Positions 33,409 through 42,933 of a stretch of DNA of 64,000 nucleotides are shown piece after piece. The notes under the pieces are model-generated. The model did no database searches, had not been told where the DNA came from, and worked only from the letters and a program-made list of their open reading frames with translations. The stretch is from Atriophallophorus winterbourni (lineage: Eukaryota > Platyhelminthes > Trematoda > Plagiorchiida > Microphallidae). The position numbers and the translations under genes are program-made. The stretch covers positions 1-64,000 of the forward strand of contig JACCGJ010014694.1 in NCBI GenBank assembly GCA_013407085.1, read 5' to 3'. How positions within the stretch are numbered: position 1 is the first letter of the stretch; each line of letters begins with the position of its first letter.

Positions 33409-33640
33409 TATATATATATATATACTCATACATTGGCATTGACCGGAGGCGAAATAGATTTCTCGAAGTATCAATCTTTGAATTCAGTATTTTGCAATTA
33501 AGTATTAAATCCAATCGAACTTGTCTGCGAGCCGAGGTATGCGAATTTATATGCACCAGCAGATCCTCATAAGGGAGGTCGCGAAGACATTCCACCAAGC
33601 CAAAGTAATCCGCTTTCATATTTAGTTTTTGTTTGATTTA
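33409..33640 (-). mobile_element. Decayed CR1-like C-terminal fragment
   Basis: Minus strand 33619-33430 reads LPYEDLLVHIN, RRQVRLDLILNCKILN and SRNLFRLRS, resembling the ERLxxLNLxxLxxRRxRGDLI...F box of CR1 elements. Weak. A TA microsatellite at 33409-33424 is the former Tigger flank. Confidence 0.45.
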
Positions 33641-34001
33641 GCATGCTACTGGTGTTGCACACATAATGAAAAAGCAGAACGAGATGGTTGATTCAAACCA
33701 TCGGAGGGTGATACTGTACATCTACCACCACCGTGGCTTCGGAGGTTAAGTTTAGGTCTAGGATAGATGTCTGCTGCAAATTTTTTTATTGAGTATATTG
33801 TGAAACATGATTGTACAGTGGAATATAAATGAATTGTTCGCGGAATTTTTAGCGTAGTGATTTGGGTGAATGATCTACTTGGATATGTAATTGAGACAGA
33901 TTGAATTCTACCATATTAAGTAATCAAGAGCCACATCAACGATGCATCTGCCTCCTGAGTCCAGCTTCCAGTTACACAATATATTGTCTACTAGATCGAG
34001 A

Positions 34002-34307
34002 TCAGCGTCTGCAACTAACGTGCAGATAAGCAGCTACTCCCTCACCTGTCGTTGAGCGGTCTCTCCGAAACAGAGTCTTGTACAGAAAAGCGCGCTCGCG
34101 AGCGCAAAAGTAAGGTTGCAACCACGTCCCAGTAATTGCCATGAGGTGAATCGAGTGCTGAGTACAGAGAACTTTCATTTCAATTGGTTTGCTTATCAGG
34201 CATCTTGCGTTGGTATATAAGCTATTGATTGTGGTTTTGTTATATAGTGATGGAGCGAAAAGCTCGTCTGTTTGTCCGACCCTTCGAGAGTCCGGCATTG
34301 GTCTCAT
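34002..34307 (-). mobile_element. LINE endonuclease N-terminal fragment
   Basis: Minus strand reads SLYTNARCLISKPIEMK, IHLMAITGTWLQPY and GVAAYL, the NARSLL...IxAITETWL...GGVAIY pattern of CR1-like endonucleases. The catalytic Glu of TETW is Gly here. Confidence 0.65.
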
Positions 34308-35429
34308 TTGAAGTAACCTTAATATTTCTAACCCGGGGCTCGTCTGATTGTAGAAGATGTGGTAAATTAGGCGATTTCGATGTAGAAACTTTGGGATTGC
34401 TTATTCTGATATCCGTCGTGAGATTCCTGTGATTTAATTTCTATTTGGCCCTATTTAATTCCATCATATCTCCAGTTAAATTGTTATTTTTTGAGATTTT
34501 CCAGTCCGTCTATTTTGTAGTTTGTGTACCGTGGTATTCTAATAGTATCCACCGTGACTCACTCGTGAGCTCCGATGCTGTTTGCAATGTAGAGCCACTG
34601 TTTGTAATTGTGTTGCTCAGTTTTCACTTCCCGAAATAGTGCTAGTGTGCTGGGGAAGACAAAGACGAACCACGCTGTTCTTAAAATAAATACCGATTGT
34701 TTAAATGTATGCGAAATTCAGTCTTGGACATGCACGCAGCAGACGTATAACATACATTTGGTAAGGACGGCTATTTTAGTTAATTTATCTTCGACCTTCG
34801 TTTATATAAAATGTTTTGGGTTGCTAGGATTCCAAACAACCATGAAAAGTTGTATGCTTTAAAGTTGTTTTGTACGCTTCATAGTTGTAAACGGATCGGC
34901 AGTTTAAGACAGATCTAGTATTGTGTGTTTCATGCTCACGGAAACCTGAACGTTCCGTTTCCAAATGATGTTATAACTTGACACAGAACCGGTCGCGGCG
35001 TGTCATCGAACGGGCTGAATGTCACCACAAAATTCGTGATCATAGACATAAAAATGTGAATGACAATTAAACGTAAAATTAATTTAATACTATTGTGTTG
35101 ACAAATAATTACCATGATCAATTGTTAATATAATTTTCGGATTGAAACATATTTTAAATATCCAGCTCTCCGTATAGGGCTCAGTTTTCGTGTTTCTCGT
35201 TCTACCTAATTATAGTCAGTTCTTCACGAATTGAATTCTGAAAAACAAAACACGTAAAAATTGCAAATAAAAATACAATCCATACATCTGAAACGCTTGC
35301 TTGATGGTTTTTTATCGTAATTTTCAAATAATTGATTTAAATCAGAATACTATGAACGAAATTTTATACGACCTAACAGAACGCTACATCCAAACATCGT
35401 TTCAGACAATCCGACAAGATTAATCGAAC

Positions 35430-35735
35430 ATGTTCTTCAATGTGATTTTATTGTTTACTCGCGTATGGATCGCCTCTGCCTACTTTGAGAGATTGGCCAA
35501 AAGTCCACCAATGGGCTGGTCGTCTTACCAATACATGAGTGAGCGTGTTGCCTGTATGAAATTCCCGGAAGAGTGCATCGATGAGGTCGCGATCAATAAT
35601 GTAATGACAAACTTAAAAAATCATCAACTACAACAAGCCGGTTACCGATACATTGTACTCAACAGTCACTGGAGAGTCAAATCGCCGAAAGGAAGTGATA
35701 TATACTGGATGGCTGACCCTCAGCGCTTTCCGAAT
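35430..35735 (+). CDS. GH27-like copy A exon 1
   Basis: ATG at 35430, donor AAT|GTAAGT. It encodes 102 residues: signal peptide, first barrel strand and the N78-S79 site. It differs from copy B by six bases, five of them replacements (M36, V40, K44, N56, N57). Confidence 0.9.
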
Positions 35736-38700
35736 GTAAGTTCACGAACGCGTGATAAAATCACCTGACTGTTGTAGTACTCACTGTTGCCTGTTTCCAA
35801 AAATCTGAACATGCTGCTTAACATGAACCACAAAATCTATCATTGCTACCTAATTCCTAGTTAAAATATACTTTTAAGCGTCTTTAATGATTGTAAAGGC
35901 AAAAGCTGGAATCGTATCCACGGTAAAATAGAATAAAACTGTATTAGGATTAAAATATTCATTTGCATGCTTTTCCGTCATTCACACCCCACGACCGGTT
36001 TCGTGCTGTTTGCACTCATCAGGTAGGGACAGTTTACCATTGTTTACCATTCTTCCACTGTTTCAAGCGCATGCGGATCCTGATCTTACTGTCCCTACCT
36101 GATGAGTGCAAACAGCACGAAACCGGTCGTGGGGTGTGAATGACGGAAAAGCATGCAAATGAATATTTTGTTTCATGGTTATGGGTTTAACCCCATTTAA
36201 CATGTGTTTGGACACATGCTTTGAACAGGTTGGTCGTACCAGCCATATCCAACAGTGGCATACAAGCGCTCCTTGTTTACCATTCTTCCACTGTTTCAAG
36301 CGCATGCGGATCCTGATCTTACTGTCCCTACCTGATGAGTGCAAACAGCACGAAACCGGTCGTGGGGTGTGAATGACGGAAAAGCATGCAAATGAATATT
36401 TTGTTTCATGGTTATGGGTTTAACCCCATTTAACATGTGTTTGGACACATGCTTTGAACAGGTTGGTCGTACCAGCCTTATCCAACAGTGGCATACAAGC
36501 GCTCCTTGTATTAGGATTAATTTATTACGTTCACAACCGTTGAGTGATATTCCGCTACTGACTCCAGGAAGTTTTCCATTGTTACACGGAGACAGAAAGT
36601 TTAGTTTCCGTGAGCGCTAGAACAGCGGATGGACTGCTATCAAGGTTTGTCGTTGAGAGATATATTGACTAGGCTTTGTTCAAGTGAAGCGTGGTTTTTG
36701 AATTCATAATCACGGATTAATTCTCTGTCAATAAGTCAATTGGTTACGAAATAAATTCCCCCCTTTTGAATTTTTACCTGATTCTTGAACTGGCCAGTAA
36801 GCAAACAAATCCCGTTTTGCTTGTTATATTATTTGTAGTTTCCATATTATTCTGTGTTTTTTGTAAAGCTGTATGGTTTTTAGATCATTAAAATGGAATT
36901 GAATTGAATTAAGCGACCAGCTTATATTGACACTCATTTCAACCGCACTTACTGAAGTTTTAATCAAAGACTTTGCCAGTTGAACAGTTTGCTTTTGGTG
37001 AAGGCTTAACACATGTGCAATTCATGCACCATCGCATAAAAATATATCCATTGCACATTTAACTATGCATTAGTTATAACTTGGAAAATTACCTCAATTA
37101 TACAAAACAAGTCGCCAATCACACAGTTCATCGTTAAGCCGGCAAGCAACCGTTCGTTGAATATATGCATCTTATACAGTCTTTTTCGTTCATTGACCGG
37201 AACACCAAACATTGCACTTTTCAAGTTGATTTATCCTATGGGAAATGATAAAAAGAAGAGATGTAAAGCTTCTGATTTTTTATGTCACCACACTTGAGGG
37301 CCACTACCGTTCTCTGAACCTCAACAAAAGATGATTGGAGGATGTGTGCTGATTTAAATTGTAACATTAATTAAGCCGAGTATTGTCTATCGAATATTGC
37401 CTATCGACATCGACTACATCAACAACAACTTAATCTAGATCATCCAAGTGGAGAACAAATTAAAAAGGAAGCTGTACTTATATGGACTTATAAGAACTGT
37501 TTTCCAAGCAAAAATATTTACCTTCGAATTAATGACCAAGTATCATTGTTGCTGATATATCTCGGAAAATTGAATGGGAGACAACTAACGCTACCCAAAT
37601 CCCAACTCCGAGCAGGCTGTTTTGCCATTAAACGTGCTTATAACAGTGCATTATCAAGACAAACTTTATCTTAATATTATATTCTTGGTGCACATCTAAC
37701 GCAACGCAAAATGTTACGAAGAAAATCAATTTGTTTGCTTCAGCATTCTGTATTAACATCCTGCACACCAGCAGTATTAATGTTGACACGCTACGATCGT
37801 AATAAAAATGCATGGAATTCAATTTTAGAAATAATAGCGTGCGTTTAATGATGAAAGCACTCATTTTCTGCATTTGTATGTGTTTTTGTTTATTGTCAGT
37901 AGACGTTTTCCGGTTCTGGATAAAATACACAACGGTATCATGTGACATCATGTTTTTATTGATGGACTAAATTTTTGCCTATAAATAATATAATAAACAA
38001 AGATCTCAAAGTAGCATCAAAATAAAAAGAAAGGTATAATCCAGTTGTATTGGGGATTTTTTGTTCGCTGCGCCGTCTTTGTAGTGGTAGAACGTTTCGT
38101 TATTAAACCAGATGACATCTTGAGCTTAACTGCTTTTATTATGGTACTTATGATGATTATTGAAATTTTTTATCCCCAAAATACCCTTTTTAATTAATTA
38201 TATCTCTATACGATTCGATTTCAAGAATTATTGGTGATAAATTAATTGGCTATACAATAACCACAGGGTGGAAATATAGATGCAAAATATATTGTTGTTC
38301 AAAGTAATTCAAAGTTTTAATGGTCCAAAAAGCAAACACTTCACAGTAGCCATAGATTAAAAATTTAGGGAATGCATAAAAACAACACAAATGTTTTATC
38401 AATATGGAAAGTCAGCATGTGTATTCAGGTGCGAGGTTGGATTTGGTCAACATATACTTGTCAAGTTTAACCTTGAACATGTTTAGGCTTGATGCACAAA
38501 TGATTTGTGGGGTCAGAGAGTTCCATATAAAACAAACTCGGACAGCAAAGAAAAACCTTTGACAATTTGATGTAGAGTGTGGAATAATTAACTTGTAACC
38601 CTTCGATCTGCTACCACGTGCTTCTTGCCGATGAAACAGTTGTTCAAGCGGGCGATCCACTGTATACAGAATGTTGAACAGCAGGATCAGTTTACCCTTT

Positions 38701-41700
38701 AGACGACGGTATGAAACGTCAAACAGGTTTAGAGTTGCAATTCTATCCTCGTATGGCTTGTATTGTGGTCCGGTCACCAGTTTCGTAGCGCGGGGTGTAT
38801 ACGCGTTGTAGCAAGCTCATGTCCTTTTGTAACCATTGGGACCATGCTTGAAAAGCGTACTCCATTGTTGCACTGATATAGGTGTCAATTATCCGTGGGA
38901 GTATCTGCTTCGTGAAACTGCCAAAGATCCTTCTGAGCAGTGCTAAGCTTTGGTAGGACATTTTGTATACCACAGAACACTGCCGTGAAGACTTCAAGTT
39001 ACTGTCTTTCTCTTCCGTAACTCATGAAAGTTGCTGAGATCCCAGAAAGTATGTGAATTCGAATGATTTACCGACGTATAACATTTTACATTTTTGGATT
39101 TTAAATGGTACGCAGTTTCGCAAGGACCACGTATGAAGTGTTTCGAGATCTTTTTGCAGAATTTGACAATCTTCTATGGTGCGTACGCTAGTCCAGACTC
39201 TGATGTCATCCGCAAATAAAATGCTTTTGCTGCGTACGATTTCAGGTATATCGTTCGATGTCTACCAGGGATATACATCACAAGCGCAGGGTGGTTTCAT
39301 GCTCAGCAGCTTTTAAAATGACTAAACAGTCCGATTCGGGCGTGACAATCACTCTGACAGCGCTCACTATGACAAGCACTGCTGTTCGTTCATCATCCGT
39401 TGCATTCCGGCGGCGTGATCTACGTTCAGCAGACAAAAGCTGTATCTGCACTTTCCCAGCTTGGACATGCCTTTCAACACTGCCTCAAGAGCAATTTCTT
39501 CCCAACTTGTAAGACTAACGCCGAGATCTTTCATATCTCGTTTACAGACATTTTCTGTAAATTGGAGCTAATCCCCAAAAACGTTATTGCTGTGACAAAC
39601 TCGAAATCGCATAAGATATATGAAAAAATAAAATTGGATGTAGCGTCATGACTGGGGTAAGCCAGTGTAGTTTTGCGAGTATGTAGTAGCGAGTTCAGGA
39701 TTAGTTCACATGCAATCCTCAAGTTTTCATTTATTTCGCGTTGAACTCGTGTAAGAACTTAATGCTTGAGCTTACACCTCAGCAGTAAAGGAGTTTTCTC
39801 GTTTGCTGAATTTTTGACTGCAAATTAATCCTGCGAATCCTAAATAAACTGCAGCTTGATTTTGATTTATATTAGAGATTCACAGATTCAGAGCTCTTGG
39901 TTTGCATTAAATTCAAACACTCGGATGAGAATTACGTGACTGAATGCTCTTAGGCAACTTTTCCTAAATGTTGACAATCGATAACTAAATAGAAACATTA
40001 AAAATTACAACAATTGGACAACCAAATGTTGGATATTACTGTTTTAGACCGAATCATCACTATCGTAAAAGTCATTTTGAATTACCTGTGGTATAGTGCA
40101 GAAAATCTCTACGAACCTTTTAGTTCAATAAAGTTGAATTTTTTCAGTCAAAAAGTACTGTTCATTTTCAGGGAATTTCAAAATTACGACGTTCCCTGCA
40201 TCGAAATGGGATGAAGCTTGGCCTCCATATGTGGAGCAAATTACACCAAACAAAACTGGCTGCAAAAGCAGCGGCATTTTGGCGATTGGATTATGTCTCA
40301 ATCACTGCGACACGTCGACGCAGCAACGACTCGATTGATGGATTACTACCATTCACTGAAAGTCTCCGCAACCACGGTGGAAAAATGTTTGTCGCGTGTG
40401 TTGGTGGGGTCTTGAGCTCAGGGTTCAGACGAAAACATGATCAACTTGCTTGGACCGATATTCTGGGAGCATGCAATTCTTGGAACTTAGGTTTACTGGA
40501 AATCAGAACATGGGACACAGTTTTAGGAACGCTGAAAAATTTGAAAAACAACAATGCTCTCTACTTCTCGCTTGTTGGTCCGGGTCATTGGAATGACCTG
40601 GGTTCATTATCGTTCGGGCCAGATTGCCTGACCAAAGAGGAGCAGCAAACTCAAATGGCAATGTGGAGCTTGTTCGCCTCACCGTTGTTTTTTTCGTTCG
40701 ACCTGAATCAAGTTGATCAAAGTGTTATTGATTTGATGAAAAATCCACAATTAATTTCGATCGACCAAGACACTGGTGGAAGAATGCCGAAATTTGTTGG
40801 CATGGATAACACTGTGCAGGTATGTGCTAGCTATTTTTTGAATGACTGTATCACCAGGGTTTTCAGGTGCTCATATTCCCTGCCCTTGCATAGCAATGCT
40901 GGCTCCAAACTATTTCGATCATCAATTGGACATCGTAATCCTAGATTAAATAAGCCATGAATATTCATTTGTAACATGAAAGATTTCAAGGTAATTGAAG
41001 GTTTTTAATGGTGTAAAAAGCAACAAGATTAGCAACAACCATAAGATGGTAAAAGTTGTAATATAAGTGTACAAACAAGATAAGGAATTAGATTGAGTCG
41101 CATATATGTTTTCGGGAAACGAATCATTCAATAAAAATGCGTCTAATTTCGTATTAAAGTCATGCAAGCTAGTGGAGTGAGGAACTGTAGAAGGTAAACT
41201 GTTCGGAGTAAGACAGGCACGGACAGAATAAATAAACCTTCTACAGTTCAAGCGGGAATGGGGTACCACATGCACATTTTCATACGTCCGATAATTTCTC
41301 GTATCCCTTCGCGTGAATAAATCCTGTAAGGGATGTTTTTTCGGGGTATGGAATGTTGTGTAAAGTAAGATAAGGTCTCCTCTGATTCGTCGATATGGGA
41401 AGTCGAACAGATTCATTTTAGCTATCCTTTCATTATAAGACTTGTTTCAGATGCTGATAACTAGTTTTGTTGAGCAGTGATAGATTGGATGCATAAGTTC
41501 AACATCCTTCTTGAGCAACGGAGACCATTACTGCACCCCATATTCCATGACTGGTCTCAAGTATGTATTCATGATCCTTGGGAATATCTTGGGCGAAAAT
41601 TCCCCAAATAGCCGTTTGAGTATATTTGGGACACGTGTTGCTTTTTAAAGGCAATATTAGTTTGAATTGAGGTTTATAAACTGTAGCATATCCAGACACC

Positions 41701-42933
41701 CAAATCTTTTTCTTCACTGCAATTTTCAAGGACGTGAACCTATATGGTATGTGAACTCTACTCGATTCCCCATATACTTGAGCCTGCATTTGTTGAACTT
41801 GATTATTCACTGTCTTAGAATACTTCGTTAAAGCTTGAGATAAACGCAAGCTGAAATTGCCAGCAAATTTGCAAAACCTAATTCCTGGGAATGTGCGCAA
41901 CATATTACATTCCTCTTGCATAAGCGTCTTGAGCGCTAGATGAGTAATTGCCGTCTGATTTTGTTTATGAACATCATGATTCTTTGTTGCAACCATACTT
42001 AACAGCTACATTCAATTATTACTTTGTTTTCTGGTAAAAAAATTTTATTTATTACTTTACAATGATTAACCGAAATATTTGTCGCTCAATCCAACGATTT
42101 TATTTCTCATCAGGAATTCTATGTTTGTAAATTTGTCACTTAAATTTTCTTGTGAGATTTCATTCACGACTTTCTCATTATAAAAACAACCAATTTAACC
42201 AGGGTAAAAATTGAGATTATTTCAAGACTTATCTAACGTGATTGATAATTCGGATGAGTCTGAATATCTTAAAAAAATATGAAGTTCAAGTCACAAAGAG
42301 GAGTCCATACTCGGCCATGAGTTGCTATTCATTGAGTAAAGTATCATCTCAACTACCGCTTAAAAAACTTTATCTTTATAATATTATTTATATCGGTGTT
42401 TCAATTTAAGTACGTGTAATATACCCACATCTGCCTGTCAGTGCTAAACATATGAATCAAAAGAATTCCTTCACTGAAAGATTTCTATATGATCATTATT
42501 CATGCTGCGGTGAACCGTAGAAACGCTTGCAAACATCTGATTTAACGAGCTGACACATTTGTTCTTCACAAGAACTCAGCTTACACTCGGAAATTTCAAA
42601 TTATTTTCTACATAAATGCACCTTAATGTCAGGCTAACATTGTAAACTAATTTTACAACACAGCTCTGGCATAGAGAGCTGCATGATCAATCGAAAACAT
42701 GGGTTTTGGCCTTTATGAACGAAGGAGACGCGGAGTCAACCCTGAAAACCACACTGACGGCGATGCAAATTGAACGCTTTCCGGGATGTTCTTTGTTCTA
42801 CCAAATAACAGATGTGTTCAACAGCACGAAAGTTGGGAGGATTCCACTTTGGGAAATATTTCCAGTTGTCGTGAAACCTCACGCTACTCGAATGTTTCTG
42901 ATTCGAGGAAACTGCTCGGAAGTGCATAAATAA
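35430..42933 (+). CDS. GH27-fold pseudoenzyme, gene copy A (three exons)
   Basis: Exons 35430-35735, 40172-40819 and 42664-42933 (GT-AG, both introns phase 0) join into 407 residues, the length of animal alpha-N-acetylgalactosaminidase. Residues 1-17 are a likely signal peptide. SPPMGW (25-30), AGYRYI (70-75), DPQRFPNGI (96-104), GPGHWND (238-244) and AMWSLFASPL (265-274) mark the GH27 barrel; a beta domain follows from about 319. The active site is gone. The sugar-binding Asp pair (IDDCW) reads LNSHW (N78, S79). The nucleophile of the K-x-D box is T147 (SIT). The acid/base of CNxWRNxxD is L211, its Arg N207. The CxGYPG loop is missing and its partner Cys is T149. Hydrolysis is not expected; a secreted binding role is inference. 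Confidence 0.88.
35987..36028 (-). ncRNA. Hammerhead ribozyme, inverted copy
   Basis: Same 42-base motif as 36093-36134 but on the minus strand, with intact core and stems. Predicted cut between 35993 and 35992. Its flanks are complementary to the direct copies, so the transcript could instead form a long hairpin. Confidence 0.75.
36093..36134 (+). ncRNA. Hammerhead ribozyme, unit 1
   Basis: Stem I pairs CCCTAC (36093-36098) with GTGGGG (36129-36134), including one G-U. CUGAUGA is at 36099-36105. Stem II is GTGC/GCAC with loop AAACA. GAA is at 36119-36121. Stem III is ACC/GGU (36122-36127), with C at 36128 as the nucleotide before cleavage. Every invariant core base is present. Stem III is a bare ACCGGT palindrome, so two molecules may pair through it, as known for dimeric hammerheads of Penelope elements and retrozymes. 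Confidence 0.85.
36326..36367 (+). ncRNA. Hammerhead ribozyme, unit 2
   Basis: Identical motif 233 bases downstream of unit 1, with predicted cleavage after 36361. Cutting at both sites would release a 233-nt RNA (36129-36361). Confidence 0.85.
37890..39582. mobile_element. Copy-A-specific compound insertion in intron 1
   Basis: Copy B is continuous at 57120 (TTTATCG|TTATTGCTG) where copy A has about 1.7 kb extra. Content: 37890-38290 AT-rich DNA with a Penelope-type hammerhead relic on the minus strand near 38090-38140; 38290-39250 a CR1-like fragment; 39250-39582 an unassigned piece. Confidence 0.7.
38290..39250 (-). mobile_element. CR1-like 3' fragment
   Basis: Minus strand begins (39190-39100) with RT end sequence, then YQSLALLRRIFGSF, TYISATMEYAFQAWSQWL, ATLNLFDVSYRRLKGKLILL and SNCQRFFFAVRVCFIWNSL, the CR1 C-terminal region. 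It ends in the CATTAAAACTTTG word near 38310. Frameshifted in at least one place. Confidence 0.8.
40172..40819 (+). CDS. GH27-like copy A exon 2
   Basis: Acceptor TTCATTTTCAG, donor CAG|GTATGT; 216 codons covering most of the barrel. It carries T147, N207 and L211 in place of catalytic residues and GPGHWND. It differs from copy B by only three bases (two silent; K309 versus R). Residues about 120-140 look shifted relative to the ancestral frame (see findings). Confidence 0.92.
40970..42000 (-). mobile_element. CR1-like fragment in intron 2, shared by both gene copies
   Basis: Minus strand: TAVYKPQFKL-type RT end and LETSHGIWGAVM (41640-41500), then MNLFDFPYRRIRGDLILLYTTFHT and NCRRFIYSVRACLTPNSLPS (41416-41100). 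It ends at TTAATGG...GGTAATTG near 40990. The equivalent fragment at 58500-59530 in copy B shows it was in place before the duplication. Confidence 0.8.
42664..42933 (+). CDS. GH27-like copy A exon 3
   Basis: Acceptor CAACACAG, 89 codons, TAA at 42931-42933. It encodes the C-terminal beta domain (WVLAFMNEGD, LFYQITDVFNSTKVG, VVVKPHATRMFLIRG) with an N-glycosylation site N371-S-T. An AATAAA at 42929-42934 overlaps the stop codon. Confidence 0.88.
   Translation, partial: LWHRELHDQSKTWVLAFMNEGDAESTLKTTLTAMQIERFPGCSLFYQITDVFNSTKVGRIPLWEIFPVVVKPHATRMFLIRGNCSEVHK

Larger units (their letters stand above)
35954..36507 (+). mobile_element. Retrozyme-like insertion with hammerhead ribozymes
   Basis: A 554-bp insertion in intron 1, bounded by GTATTAGGATTAA at 35941-35953 and 36508-36520. 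Copy B has this word once (55684-55696, first base T), so it preserves the empty site. The body is an inverted fragment (35954-36033), a short junction, then two direct units of 233 bp (36042-36274 and 36275-36507). Each unit carries a complete hammerhead motif. Metazoan retrozymes are small non-autonomous retroelements built of tandem hammerhead units that circularise as RNA; size, structure and target duplication fit. No ORF of its own is credible. Confidence 0.82.

Noticed and set aside
34975..35025. Hammerhead-like word GAACCGGTCGCGG before gene A
   Set aside because: No CUGAUGA strand or stem II precedes it in either duplication copy.
36063..36372. ORFs of 65-93 codons on both strands in the retrozyme
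   Set aside because: They simply read through the tandem hammerhead units and are explained by the repeat.
39258..39651. Possible LIM-domain fragment (KAVSALSQLGHAFQHC) in intron 1 of copy A
   Set aside because: Only one short stretch resembles a LIM half; the Cys/His ligand pattern is incomplete and the frame shifts. Probably chance or an unassigned repeat.
35430..42933. Active alpha-galactosidase or alpha-N-acetylgalactosaminidase
   Set aside because: The first impression from family motifs; excluded because nucleophile, acid/base and Asp pair are all substituted in both copies.
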